Positions 41,252-53,139 of a stretch of 64,000 nt of DNA are shown here, in pieces. The notes under the pieces were generated by a model. That model was not told the origin of the DNA and searched no databases. It saw nothing but the letters and a program-made list of their open reading frames with translations. Positions within the stretch are counted from its first letter, which is position 1; each line of letters opens with the position of its first letter. The stretch is from Parelaphostrongylus tenuis (taxonomy: Eukaryota > Nematoda > Chromadorea > Rhabditida > Metastrongylidae): contig JAHQIW010004456.1 in NCBI GenBank assembly GCA_019055375.1, positions 21,936-85,935 on the forward strand, written 5' to 3'. The position numbers and the translations under genes are program-made.

Positions 41252-41689
41252 TTATACAACAACGCAGCGAAGAGGTCTTTTTCTACGCTTGACTAGAGCT
41301 TGCTTTGCATATTTCTGAATTTTAATGAGAACTTTCCTTGCGAGAATGTGCAGAAGGAAAGTTAGTGTGCCAAGATAAACTAGCAGAAGGAAAATGACTA
41401 TGTAGCTCATGTAGGGTGGTCGGAGCTCCCGCAAAATTGTGTAATATACATGGAATCTGTTATATGTTGACAGAGTTTCCACTAAGTTAATGCTGAGTTC
41501 ACAGAGATAAACTGAGTAAACTAACGTTCTGACCTAATGATCCTTCGAAAGGCCACTAGCCTACATACTTCGATGATGATTTGCTGAAAGAAATTAGTTG
41601 TTCATAGAAAAACTTAGGAATCATTTCCAGTTCACAAAAACCTCAGAGACTCGTTCTAGCAAAACAAGGAAAATTATCAACACAGCCTC
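41252..41689 (-). CDS. Membrane-protein gene, 3' end with small exons
   Basis: Three - strand exons join in phase: 41689-41642 (48 bases), 41583-41526 (58 bases) and 41481-41252. They encode EAVLIIFLVLLERVSE, then QIIIEVCRLVAFRRIIRSE, then LETLSTYNRFHVYYTILREL, RPPYMSYIVIFLLLVYLGTL and a basic tail (VKRRKRPLRCVVV). One hydrophobic segment lies in the first exon and one strong transmembrane segment in the last, followed by a positively charged cytosolic-type tail. Introns are 58 and 44 bases, typical of nematodes. AATAAA occurs at about 41238-41244 on the - strand just after the stop. The 5' part was not found and the family is not recognised. Confidence 0.65.
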
Positions 41690-41699
41690 CTGAAAAATT

Positions 41700-43300
41700 T
41701 GTTTTGTTTCGGATGCCGCGAATAATTATAAGTTCGGCAACAGCTTTGCTGTCGTAGCTGACAACTTTTTAGTAAAAACTTTGAACTCAGTACCTGAGAC
41801 TACACGATTTAGTGAACGATGAGTCACGGCTGACAGAAATCAGAACGAGGGCCTCGATGGTGTAGTGCAAAAGTTGTAAGGCCTTAGAAGGTGTGATCGC
41901 TAGTTATAAGCCAACTAATATTCTAGCACTCTTATGATGATTCATACCACAAGAATAGATTAGGACGGAATTTTTGTTAAGAGCCATGAGCTATTATTTC
42001 GCGGCGATTCATGGATAATTGAAGGCATTCAAAATATACAAATCAGATGAATAAGACTACTTTTTGAAAGTATTAGCATTCTAAGCCTCCGATTCTTGAC
42101 GAAGTCATCTAGAAATTCGAAGATGAATTCACATCTCTTATCTACACTGCCAACTCAAAGTTCCTCTCAGAGTCATCGGTCTTTCAGTTTAATCTCGTAC
42201 CAACGATAACCAACGTGAAAAACTTGAGAAAGCTTGTTATATCATATCTTATCTTCGTTATCTCCTACTCGCCTATCAACATAAAACAATGGTGTGGTTC
42301 ACATATGACTATGCCTGTCTAGAGAAGTGTTGTTCACGCGTAAGTTCTTACATCAGTGATTTATACTTTCGCACCCCTTTTACAGATGTTTTTGAAATCT
42401 TAGCTTATTTAGATTTCAAGCAGACGGATGTGCCTGCTTAAAAAACTGAGGGGCACAATTATAAATCTTAAGTTGGTGCCATCCCCTAACGCGCCACAAT
42501 CGCTTCAATCCTTGCCAAGCCCAACACCAAAGTGAGTTCATTAATACAATAGTACGAATGTAATGCTCATTAATGTTGAACTTCCTCTACAAATTTGTGC
42601 GTATGGAAGCCACAAAAAACTAGAAAGTAACCGTACTTAGCGGGCGAGTTGACCGCTTTCTACACAGTCATAAGCTTTAGATTTCATCTTTTTTTGTGAT
42701 TGGTCGCTCGCTTTGTGTAGTTATGATAGGAGCAGAATACACATCGCTGAGCGGTTCACTCCTTGTCTTTCTGCCTGTTTTTGAGCGTAACGGCTGTTGC
42801 CTAACGCAATAATGGAGAAAAAAATTAACACAAACTGCCTCAAATGGCCTCCGTTACGCAGCAGATAGTGTAGATTTTCCAGCGTGTCTTCTTATTTTGA
42901 AAACCCGTAGGCAGAAAGATTCTATGGCCTTTTTTAAACCATAACAACGACTCTGAAAAAAGTATTGTGAGGTGTTTGACTTTTGCAGTCATCGTTTTTG
43001 GCTTTTTAACTGGCCAGCCATTTATATTGAAATCACATTGAAGCTCCTATTTATCTCGAGTAGATGATAGCCTTTTTGAAATCGTCATATTCATTATTTT
43101 TCGCGTGAAATGCACTTTTAACGACTATTGGAGAATCTCAAAGAAAATCATGCTAGAGCGCCATGAGAGCACGTTATAGCAATGTAATGGACTCACAGTC
43201 AGACGAAAAGGTGAGATCGATTATCATAGCTATTAAGGTGAAGTGAGCTAAAGATGTGATACCATTAGAAGGCACGCTTGTGAAGACTATTCATGTAATC
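41700..43300. other. No gene recognised
   Basis: Upstream of the membrane-protein exons I looked for more exons on the - strand; a candidate after CTGTCAG near 41843 has the wrong phase. The rest is A/T-rich with no recognised repeat boundary. Confidence 0.35.
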
Positions 43301-43311
43301 ACGTACCCGAT

Positions 43312-43465
43312 AACCCTTTGAGGACCATACGGTACGTTTCGTACCGTGCCGTGCGATATCAAATCTCAGCTATTGTAATGGCGACGTCACGCCTCTTGAG
43401 AAAGGGGGCGCATCTCGTGGGAAGACAGAAGCAGACAGCACGATGGATGCAAGGAGACAAACTTA
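43312..43465. repeat. CpG-rich repeat related to 12.5 kb
   Basis: It begins ATAACCCTTTGAGGACCATA, followed by a short palindrome CGGTACGTTTCGTACCG. It then shares TGTAATGGCG and a following 'cgcctcttgagaaag' stretch with 12530-12565. It is probably the end of a MITE that shares the AACCCTTTGAG tip with the elements at 20.1 and 22.0 kb. Confidence 0.5.
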
Positions 43466-43599
43466 GGTTTTGAGGGAGCATTATCATTATGGAATGAGAG
43501 AATTTCTTCGAAAATGCTTCTACGAGATAATTTTAGTTAAAAGGACATCTTTGTGATTCACAATACGTCTATTTTTCTCGTGTTTCAGCGAGAAAATTA

Positions 43600-43655
43600 T
43601 ATCGCTGAATAGTAACGATGACCATATCGATAACGATAATGACAGTGATAGGGGC
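43600..43655. repeat. GATAAC/GATAATGACAGT minisatellite, short block
   Basis: Short block of GATAACGATAATGACAGTGA-type repeats, related to the longer block at 43915-44080. About 260 bases of different sequence lie between the two. Confidence 0.7.
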
Positions 43656-43914
43656 GCCGTGGAAACGTGGTTGTGATGTTGGTTACGGCGCGCGTGGAGC
43701 CGAGCTCCATCCCCACCCCTCCACTTCTCTCCGGCAGTCAACAACATCGACCTGTGAATCGCCACAGCAAGGCTATCCTTGAGGTTGCAAGGAGACTCGC
43801 TCGGCCAGTATTCTACGCAGTTCAAGAAGAAGACGAAAGAACGAGTTGAATGCTAGAAGTTATGGTTCCGTGCAGTGAACGAAAAGAAAAATACTGTGAT
43901 CACGGATCAATTAA

Positions 43915-44080
43915 AGTGATAATAAGTAAAGTGAATGACAGTGATAGCGATAATGATAATGACAGTGATAATGATTATGATAATGGTGGTGATAACATGG
44001 TGACGGTAATGATAATGACAGCTATTTGATGAAAATAATGCCAATGGTAATGATAACGTTAGTGATAATGACAGTAATGA
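43915..44080. repeat. GATAATGACAGT minisatellite
   Basis: About 165 bases of imperfect GATAAT, GACAGT and GGTAAT hexamers in tandem. Apparent Ile-rich or His-rich ORFs on the - strand are repeat artefacts. Confidence 0.85.
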
Positions 44081-44127
44081 ACATGTTTTGAGTGGAACTG
44101 GCGCCCTTTTCCATATTTTTGAATGAG

Positions 44128-44345
44128 AGGAGGCATGTGGCGCCGTGATTAGGTGCTCTGCGGCGAACATAAGGTCGATGACTCGATCTTGCGCTCGTGG
44201 CTAACCAAGCCATTCATCCCTCCGGGATCGATGAGACAGACCAAGTGGCCTCTAATATAGTGATGGGCTCTGCAAACCCAACTACAAGTGATACAATTGA
44301 AGTTGTACCTAGAGGTGAGATTTGGGCGAGGTACAGTAAATCATT
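44128..44345 (+). repeat. tRNA-derived SINE, family 2, second copy
   Basis: The head CATGTGGCGCCGTGATTAGG and B-box-like ATGACTCGATCTTGCGCTCG match 35988-36050 in order and spacing. The body (TGGCTAACCAAGCCATTCATC) also aligns. Confidence 0.65.
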
Positions 44346-45029
44346 TGATAAACTTAGTAAATAGCAGGAGTAAGTAGAGCACATGAAATGACAAAGATTG
44401 CAGCCATGAATAATGTTCCAGGCAGAGCTCTTTTTTGGACTCATAGTAATCATTTGAGAGCGTGATCGTTTCTAATTCCAAAACTGTGTTTATATTCTGA
44501 AAATACCGTCTCTCAAATGTAGCGGGGAAAATAAGTAGTATTCTCATCTGCTACCAATGGAGACTAAGCCAATCAACGTGCGGCTGGATGAGGCAGTCTA
44601 TAGACCTTGCACCGGTCACATGGCTGACTCAGCTAGCGTGAATTGGCCAAAGTCTCTAATGGTCACAGATGAACATTATATTTATCTTATCTGCTGCGTT
44701 TCAGAAAGGGTCTTTTCAGGATATAAGCACAGTTTTGGAAATCTGAAACGATTGCGCGCTCGAATGATTACTATGAGCCCAAAGACGAGCTCTGTCCGGC
44801 AGTAAGTAGCGCGCCTGCAACACAAGAAATCTCCTTCTCTGCCATCGTCAAAAAGAGGCTTTCTCGAAAAGCGGCCATGTGGGGGTAGTAGCGTGGAGTC
44901 TCAGCTCTCTTATTGTTGCAACACTCCTGTGAAAATTCCTATCCGGCAAATGAGATTGAATTTTTCATTTTCCTTCTTATAATTGAAAAGAACCATGTTA
45001 CTTCGTACTACTCTGTCATTCATCATATT

Positions 45030-48000
45030 ATCATGAAGCCAGAATGAGTCTATCATTTGTATCATCTGTCAATTTGTTGATCGTCGCGTGACTTGAGCGA
45101 GAGCAAACAACACTTCCATTTTTTTCTATCGCGTGCAAGAGCAGCCAAGTGGGTCCTTCTAGTTCTAGGGATTTGTTAAACATCATATCTTTTTTCTACA
45201 CTCTTAGTGAAGAAATCGATTATCGGGTAAGTTGTCCTCCTGTAGAGCGCTTGATAATCCGAAGAATCCAGTCGTTAACAGCTCTCGGTTGTCCATTCGT
45301 GCATGATCCTGGTGTACCAAACCTCAGGTAAGACTTTGAACATTCTTAAAATTTTTATTGGTTGACGTTAAGGCTCATCACATGTCCGCCTCACCTTATT
45401 TGTGATAATCTGTTGTGTAAAACGGCGTCTTTGAGATCCTCAATCGTTGACTTCGGTCGAAATATCGGATCGGTTCTCTCATTTGTAAGAAGCGGAATAC
45501 TTCTTTGATCAACCTTTCGACTGTACGACCTGTCGATCCTTGGTGTTATTAGGGCGATATCAGCAGCGAAGCGAAGATGGTTCAGTTATAGACCGTCGGT
45601 ATTCAATCCCATATCGCCCCATTCTAATATTCGTGTGACAGCTTGGAGGATGGCAGTGAATAATTTTGGCGAAATTGTATCGCCTTGTCGAAGTCCTCTT
45701 CTTACGTCGGTGGTAATATTGTTGTAGTATTGCGATTTTTGGTCGTGAGATTTTTGTATAGCACAGCAAGGATCGTTACGTACCGAGTAGGGTCGCCGTG
45801 GTTGTCAAGAGCCTCTATAAGCCCTCCAGTTTCCACTGAACCAAAGGCTTTCTTCAAGTCGATGAAAGTGGGACAGGGCGGTAGTTTTGTACTTTCGTAA
45901 ACTTCGATGAGTCTTGTGATCGTGTGGATGTGGTCTATGGTACTAAAATCTCTTCGGAATCCTGCATGGCTGCCTTTCGTCCATTGTTCTGATAATCCTG
46001 TTCAGGATGACTCGAGTGAAGGGTTTATAGATAACGGAGAGCAAGCAGAGTGGGTTATAGTTTCCTACGTCGTGAACGCCTCCCTTTTTGAACGAGAACA
46101 CGGTCTTACTGGTTTTCCATTGACTGGGAACCTTGAAATGTGACAGTCAGTGAGTGAAGAGCCGAGTCAGAGTGCTGATGAGAACTGGCGGTGGGTTCTT
46201 CACGTGTTCTGGTCTAAACCTGTGTGGACCAGATGTTGTTCGAGTTTTTAGCGACGGTATAGCATGCCGTGTTTTGGAAGTCAAGAGCGGTGGAACGGCA
46301 GATTTATCCTCTCTCGATTTATAGGACGGTAAGAAGAAATGGCTAGGGCAAGGATCCGAGCAGTAGTGGTGAATGATTTTCTCCATTGCACCTCTAGAAG
46401 CTGTTAATGTCCCGTCAAGGCGTAGGAGAGCGGGCGTCTTGACCTTGCAATTGGCGAAGCTTCACTGAGCTATGCGAGTGCCCTTCTCAGCTTCCGCAGC
46501 TTCTGCCATAACTGCTGCTCATCTCTCTTTGAAAAAAGATTTGAAGTCTTCTTCCAACTCTTCTCTGCAGCGCTTCGCCTGCTCGGGCGCAAGATTTCGG
46601 TTGCCTGTAGCTCGTGCGATTCCATTCTGACGTATAAGCTCAGGTATGTAGACACATAGACACGCGTCTCCTCGTAAATCTATGACTCTCAGCTTTCATA
46701 ACACTAGCGTGAGATTCTACAAGCCGGTCGTATTCTTCGTCGATGTTGTCGACATCTTCCCAATAGCAGGCTAGTCTTTTGAATACATCTCAGTTTATGG
46801 TAGTTCTACGACTTTACTGTTTGAATTTAGCGGTATTCTCTCCTTTAAGCGAATGCTCGAAGAGGCCATAGTCTAATCACGCCTAGGACTTAGGAAGACA
46901 GCTACATCGGTCAGACAAAACTTTGGATTTGCTCAGATGTGGTCTGTTTCGTTATGGTACTTTCCATTGGTAAACTCCTGCGTCCACCGTATGAAGCGAA
47001 ACTTGTGGAATTGTGCTTCACCATAAGGTTTGGAGAACATTTGCGTGCCCACTGCTTCGACCCTACAGAAAAGCTTCTTTTGCGTTTGCTGTTGATGTTT
47101 ATGTAATAATTAGAACGCTAAAGTCAAAAAAATTTGAACAGTGCAATCCATCTCCAGAAAGACCTTGTTATTGCGCTGCATATTGCAAAAATAGGATTTC
47201 GTTTAATTCTCGCTAACCAAAGCTTTCCTTCGACGTTTTAGCAATCAATTGATAGATCAAATTTCAAATATTTCAATGATTAATTTGATTTTCAAAATAG
47301 ACTTTGCATTACACTGTATCAGCCACAAAAGATCGAGTTTCGCAAAATTGGATCATTTCTATTATTCGCTATTCACTACGCTACCATGGGAAAAAAGTAT
47401 TTCTGATGGTTTTCAATATTCAAGTAGCCATTCGATAGCTCAGATCAATAGAATTTGAGTAATGAATTCCATCTCTAAAAAAACTTTTTCATTGCACTAG
47501 GAGCAAAAATGAATTTTTGTTCTTCATTCGAAGATTTTTCGCTGACTAAAATTTCTCCTTTTGAGTTCTAGTAATCATTCGTTATATCCGGTTTTAAGGA
47601 TTCCAATGATCTATTTGGTTTGAGATATGAACTTCGCATCATGATGTAACATCCAAAAGAGGAGTGAGCTCCGCAAAAGTGGAAAAAATGCGAATGCGAA
47701 ATTCAATTTTCTATCTGTTCTTATGAAGCACTAGGTAACCCGTTCAATGACCAAAAACATTGTTGGAATTCTTTCGATATGATCTATCGCTTGGTTGCTC
47801 AAGCTATAAAAGATAGGCTCCAGTCAGCGTGAAATCTTCGAATAGTAACAAAATATTATTTTTGCCTTTTTAGCGCAATAGCAAAGTCTTCTCGAAAGTA
47901 AAATGCACCATTTAAATTCTCTTGAATTAAACTATCGATTGATCATTCAAACATCGCAAACGTTCAAAAAATACATTTTTCTAAATGGATCGAAGTGCGC

Positions 48001-49385
48001 AGATGGCAGTTGAAGTGATCCATTTTTCGCGAAAACCAATCTTCTTTTGGCTGTTACATCGTAAAACCAGGTCCATTTCAGAAACTGATAAGTCATTGGA
48101 TTTGTTCTATAGATTGGCTACTAATATTCCGAAGGAAAGTTTTGGTCAGCGAAAATCTTTCAATGAGAAACAAAATTTTATTCTTGCTCTTTCAGCGCGA
48201 TAAAAAGGTTTTTTTTCGCAGATGACATATAGCGTTTAAATGTTATTGATTAGTAGTATCGAACATTTATTCGATTGTTAGAAATGACCAAGAAATACGT
48301 TTTTAACGAGGGACCTAAATGGACAACAGATAACGGAAAAGTGCCGGTTGGTGCCATAATGATAAACTCAAATAGCCTCTCATCCTGCTCATTCCATTCT
48401 ATTCCGTGGGTCGCAATGTGACATTCTTCAGATGTTCTTCTGGGTCCAATTTTCGCGTTAAAATTAACAACACTAACCTTCAAGAATGTATGGTCTTCTC
48501 TGAAAAATTTTTCCGAATTCCATACAGAACGCTTCAACTTTGTCTTCGCCATACCTTGATGTTCGTGCGTAAGCAGCAAAGATAGTCAAAGCTGGCATTG
48601 ATCCACTTCGTTTCAACTGCAATCGTCCGATACGGGTTGTTAGTTGTCCAAATAAATTATAAATATGGTCCAGTTCGACTTCCCGAGAACGCCAACGTCG
48701 CCAGCACCCTTGCGATCGCATGTTTCAAGATACAGTTCTTCTCCGGTGTCATTTCGTCTCAGCTAAGCTAAGTATGTCGTACTTTATCCTTCTTGCTTGA
48801 TTCAATAGACCTTGTGCAACGGATTCGTGAGCAAGTGTTCGCGCAATATAGATACGGATGGTCATTTTAGTCCGTTTAGATTTTGGTAGCCTAGTTTGAC
48901 TCTGGTATTTCAGCAGTCTCTCCGCACTCATCCTACTCAACGCCTCCGTATCGCAGATCTTTCGGGGTCGGGGAATGAGGACCATATTTATTGCTGTCTT
49001 TAACAATCTGATACCCAAAGTATAGCTTGCTAGGCTCTAAACGTGGTGCTGTGTACTCACGAGCAGTTTGCTACTTTCTGTCGGAGGAGCGGGAGGAGCT
49101 TATTTGTTGGAGGCGTCTCCTGACCGCCTCCCATGTACTTCCCAGCCGCTTGATTGCAGGCTTTTTGTCGACTTGACTCGTAGAAATAGAGTTTTGTCAA
49201 ATCGGCGCTGCTGGAGCAGGAAGCTCTTCCCCTCAATCCAACTGCGTTTCTGAAAGTTACACAGTCGCTTTTGGTTCGCGTTGAGTTTACCTATCCACTA
49301 CCTAGGGAGACGCCACGTGCCCTTGCGACTACCTGTGCGGGATCCCTCAAAGAGGGAGATTTGTGACGTTTGATTCATGCGTCCA
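45030..49385 (-). mobile_element. Second RTE retrotransposon, decayed and interrupted
   Basis: The - strand carries RTE pieces in the expected order: leader (49385-49020), endonuclease (49018-48340, for example [20 protein letters not shown]), a gap, linker remnants (47035-46400), RT (46386-45560, for example SRKTRHAIPSLKTRTTSGPH with minor differences) and the C-terminal end (about 45430-45060). Its leader and many blocks align closely with the copy at 24.4-27.9 kb. Frameshifts and stops are numerous. The stretch 47040-48340 does not belong to RTE. Confidence 0.85.
47040..48340. repeat. Repeat array interrupting the RTE copy
   Basis: RTE sequence stops near 47035 (after 'ttcaccataaggtttgg') and resumes near 48352 ('ataatgataaactcaaatag'), which are adjacent in the copy at 26.82 kb. 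The inserted 1.3 kb consists of about eight diverged units of the dispersed repeat (each with 'tcgatag', 'gaaa-cttt' and 'aaaatttt-tttc' parts). It contains no exon. Confidence 0.65.
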
Positions 49386-49389
49386 TCGT

Positions 49390-50200
49390 GGAATGGACGG
49401 GCACCATGTCTCTATCAAAGTTGCTAATAAGGTAGATAAATGACGTCAAGAGTGAGCAAAAATGAAGAAAGTAGATCAAGAACCTCGATGGAGCAGTGTG
49501 AACGTGTTCGTCCCAGAAAAAGCTATTCATATCACTAATTCATCCAGCTTACTTTGACCTTGAAGTTTTCTCGTATCGTAGCATTCCTGCGCTATCAAAT
49601 ATCGGTGTCATTTGCATATAAATAGTTTATAAAACTTTTGGTGCAATACCTCATCTAAGAAACTCCTTAACAGCTTATATAGTGAACGAGCAATCAAAAA
49701 GATATTCTGTTGCCCTTACCTAACGATCTTTTATGCCACAAATTGAATGAAAATCTCGCCTTCGCTTTTTCCTCAAACTTAAGCCTTGTCATTGGTAGAA
49801 TTTGCGATGTTCTGAGGCCATGAAAGCAAGGCATTAGATTGCCCTAGTGTGGTAGAAGAAATGTATTAGGTCAACATCACTTAGATATCAAAATAAATAT
49901 GCTTCATTACATTCAGTCGCGTTCAAGCATACCAGTCTGCTCTTATTTTACATGACACGAAATCACGTACCATTTGAACCCTACCATTATTTCATGCTCT
50001 TTGGTGCACACACAATCACTTGAGACAGTCACACTTAGATGCTCAGATATTGGAGGTGCTCGTGCTAGAGTGCTCCAGCTCCTTCTAACAGAGAATTGCC
50101 AGCGTTTGCCTATCAAATGGGATTTTCAAAAAGTCTTAAATCGTTCTCCCGCCTCTGTAGAGCCGGAAGGCCTGGTTTGCTCAGCGCGAGGCCGAATCAT
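49390..50200. other. No gene recognised
   Basis: Unique-looking sequence between the leader of the second RTE copy and the duplicated 50 kb segment. No supported exon or repeat. Confidence 0.35.
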
Positions 50201-50501
50201 GGAGCATACTGCTTGCTCTATTGCACGATTCTCTAACCACTTCGCTTCTCGCGCAGAAAGTCCCCACTGTTCGGAGATCAGTATTCAACCAAATTCAATT
50301 AAACTAAGAGCTTTGCTGGTATAACCATGCTTTATTTTGCTTCGATTGAGTACTTAGTCACCTGCATTTTTGCAGTCAACAATGGAGAAATGAGAAGATT
50401 TTAAATGATGTGAAGAGCAGAAGAAGCAGGATTTTTCAGTGAGTCTTCATCGTCGTAGATCTTATTTCACTTTGTTGTTTGGTGTTGAAGTTTACGTTGT
50501 T

Positions 50502-50825
50502 TTAGTACTTCCCAGTTCGATGTAATGCTTTACACGTTTCTTGACCAGACATAAACCACGGACATCTCCATAGTCGTGTCAAAATAAGAGCGAAGGTAGC
50601 TGAGAGGATAGTGATGTTATTCGATATAAGCAAAACTCCATTCCGACTTCTTTTAATGCCGGCTAAACCCACATTCCTCCTTGACTGATAATAAAGCACC
50701 AAGCTTGTACATGAAGCTAGCAGTACCGAAATGAAGCGTTGGTAGGTCATTGCCAGCCACAATGTAGGATGGATGCTCATAAAATCACCAACGATGAGTG
50801 ATGGAGTTGAATGCGTTGCTTTCAC
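50502..50825 (-). CDS. Possible two-TM segment of a membrane protein (chemoreceptor-like?)
   Basis: The - strand ORF reads MSIHPTLWLAMTYQRFISVL from its 16th codon, then LASCTSLVLYY, GIKRSRNGVLLISNNITILS and ATFALILTRLW. Two hydrophobic stretches separated by a basic loop suggest membrane helices, as in nematode seven-TM receptors, but no diagnostic motif is visible, so the class is a guess. Part of the ORF is duplicated in broken form at 52.0 kb and its 3' side at 28.7-29.1 kb. It could be an exon of a pseudogene. Confidence 0.4.
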   Translation of the reverse strand: MKATHSTPSLIVGDFMSIHPTLWLAMTYQRFISVLLASCTSLVLYYQSRRNVGLAGIKRSRNGVLLISNNITILSATFALILTRLWRCPWFMSGQETCKALHRTGKY

Positions 50826-51008
50826 CTCAGCGATTGATCAATGTAAAGAGCATTATACTTTATAGTTTGATCCAAGAGATCTTCACACCACTCAATTTTA
50901 GAACTGCGAAGATGTTTTATATGAGGGAAATCTTACAAAATTCTCGATATCGCTCTAAAGATCACTGTTCTTTCGTTCACTTGAATCATGACAGTGAAAC
51001 CCTTGCAG

Positions 51009-51452
51009 GTTCTGATCACATCACTGTTTTGAGAGGAGTCGATGAAGGCTATGACACTTTATTTGCCAACGCCAAATTGCTCTTGACTAATCAAGCCTCT
51101 CCACTATTAACAACCTCGCACCTGCTCATTAAGAAAACAGCTGCGTCATCCTTCCTGAGTCATTTGACAGATGTCAACAATCCGGATTTCAGAAGTAGGT
51201 TTGCCATGTGGTGTCATTATGTTTTATACTATATTCTGTTTTAAAAAATGCTATATTAGTTGATCACTTTACATTTAAAAGTGAACTGAGCCTATATTAC
51301 GTTTTTCTGCCTGTTCGAGGTTGTCTATTCTAGCGCCCGTTATGAAAGCGGAAAACTTCACCTATATCGAGCCTCCATTTTTGGAAATTGCAAGGAAATT
51401 TGAAGGCAACGTAACATGCGGTGTGACCGAGTCCTATCATTTTCTCAAATGA
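51009..51452 (+). CDS. Two-exon gene 3' end, unrecognised
   Basis: Exon 51009-51194 follows CCCTTGCAG and ends at GTAGGT. It encodes SDHITVLRGVDEGYDTLFAN, then AKLLLTNQASPLLTTSHLLI and SSFLSHLTDVNNPDFR. Exon 51334-51452 follows TATTCTAG and encodes PVMKAENFTYIEPPFLEIAR, then KFEGNVTCGVTESYHFLK and a TGA stop. Phase 1 joins them. AATAAA lies at 51484-51489. Possible N-glycosylation sites (NFT, NVT) hint at a secreted or surface protein, though this is weak. The 5' part was not found and no family is recognised. Confidence 0.6.
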
Positions 51453-52249
51453 TCTTATAGAAGGATATTAGTTTACCAAGTAAAATAAACAACCATTACT
51501 CACATTTTCATAGCGTAATATTTTTGTTTCAAATTTTCAGTCCTGAATAGATTCTCGTACATTTTATTATAAATGATACAGAGTCTAGTCTGATGACAAA
51601 TAACAAATATGTCCAATGTCCTACCCCTATATGAAAGATTTAATGAGCCTCAGTGGAGTCGAACCAAAGCCGTGGTCGTGATGATCAACTATATACGCAT
51701 CCGCAGCTTTGTAGTCCTAATTGGTTGTGATTATTCAATATCTTATTTACAGTCAATGATGCGAGGTTATCTTTGCTAACTTACACCTGAACGGAGGATG
51801 TCATTTGTAAAGCAGCGAACAGTGTTCACTTATTCTACTTGAGCAGGATACAATGCTTGAAATCGAAGCCCCTGTAATTGTAAATTTTTAGTTCTTTCGC
51901 AAGTTTTTTGATTAAAAGATTTCATTATTATATTTATTATGCATTACTTAATGCATTACAAATGATAGCACTACCAAAATGAAGCTTTAGTAGGCCATTG
52001 CCAGCCATTGTATAAGTTGGATGTTCATCAAATCGCTAATGATGAATGATGGAGTTGAAGGCGTCGCCCTCACCTCAGGGTTTAAAGAGCGTAAAAAGCA
52101 TCGTAGTTTATAGTTCAAATCAACAGATCTCCGCACCGCTCACTTTTGATATCGAGTTCTTTTATATAGGGGAGGGGGGGAAGGAATCTCGCAAAACTCT
52201 TGCCGCTCTAGAAATCATGCTCTTTCATTCCCTAAAACCATAACAATGA

Positions 52250-52640
52250 GACCTTTGCAGATTCTGATCGCATCTTTGTTTTGAGAAAAGTCAGGTAAAT
52301 TTGTGGCAATTTATTTGCTGATGCCAGACCATTTTTAGGAATCTAACTTTCTACTGTTAACAACCTCGCACCTGCTCATCAGGGAAACAGCTGATTCATC
52401 CTTTCTGACTTATTTGACAGACATCAACAATACAGATTGAAGAAGTACGTTGCTATGTGTTTTCAATGTGTTTTATTTTAGAAAATTGCCATATTAATTG
52501 ATCACTTTACATTAGAAAGTGAATTAACCTTGTGTGAAGTTTCAGCACCCGTTATTAGAGCAAAAGCTCCACATTTATCAAACCTTCATTCTTGGAAAAT
52601 CTGAAAGATATCAACGTCAGTGACAATCTTGATGTCATTG
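52250..52640 (+). pseudogene. Decayed duplicate of the 51.0-51.45 kb exons
   Basis: It aligns with the gene end at 51009-51452 but has an early stop (TTTTGA at about 52280), other stops and indels in both exons. It is a pseudogene copy produced by the tandem duplication. Confidence 0.65.
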
Positions 52641-53139
52641 CTCAAATTGTGACTCTTTTACAGCCCTCCTACAGTATCTACAGAGCATAACTGGATATAG
52701 AACAATGAATATTGCTCCATGTCGCTACATAAGACAGTATAATTAACGCAACTAAAGGTTCCAAGGAAGTCTGGAAGTAAAATCACGAGCTCTATGACCA
52801 AATCTCATTGTTTTTCAAATAAGCTTATAGAATGTTATTAGTTTACAAATTGATATAAATGACCATTTCTTACATCTTCACGACGTTGTAGTATTTTTGC
52901 TCCTGAATCTTCCACACCAAAGAGCATCGCGTACAATTTTTTTAGTGATGATGTTTCTACGTCGAATCAAGTTTTGGTCTGTGAGGCAAGTTCTGACCAC
53001 AACTTCTGCTGTGATAGTGACCGTGTGATGGAGTAATTGAAGTGGGTTGGCAACTTTACTTAATCACAGTTTCTATAACATTGTTGTAGCTCTCGAGTTC
53101 CAACTTGGAGAAGACGTGACCATTTGCTTACTGGCGCCC

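Larger units (their letters stand above)
50780..52690. repeat. Tandem duplication (about 1.24 kb period)
   Basis: 50725-51450 aligns with 51965-52660 in the same orientation. Examples: 'aggtcattgccagccacaat' versus 'aggccattgccagccattgt', and 'acaacctcgcacctgctcat' identical in both (51110 and 52361). The first copy keeps intact exons on the + strand while the second has stops and small indels in the same exons. Confidence 0.8.

Noticed and set aside
43907..44213. Ile- and His-rich ORFs
   Set aside because: They read through the GATAATGACAGT minisatellite on the - strand.
50798..51244. 148-residue ORF as a single-exon gene
   Set aside because: Only 51009-51194 of it is bounded by good splice sites and joins in phase to the next exon; the rest is taken as intron or other sequence.
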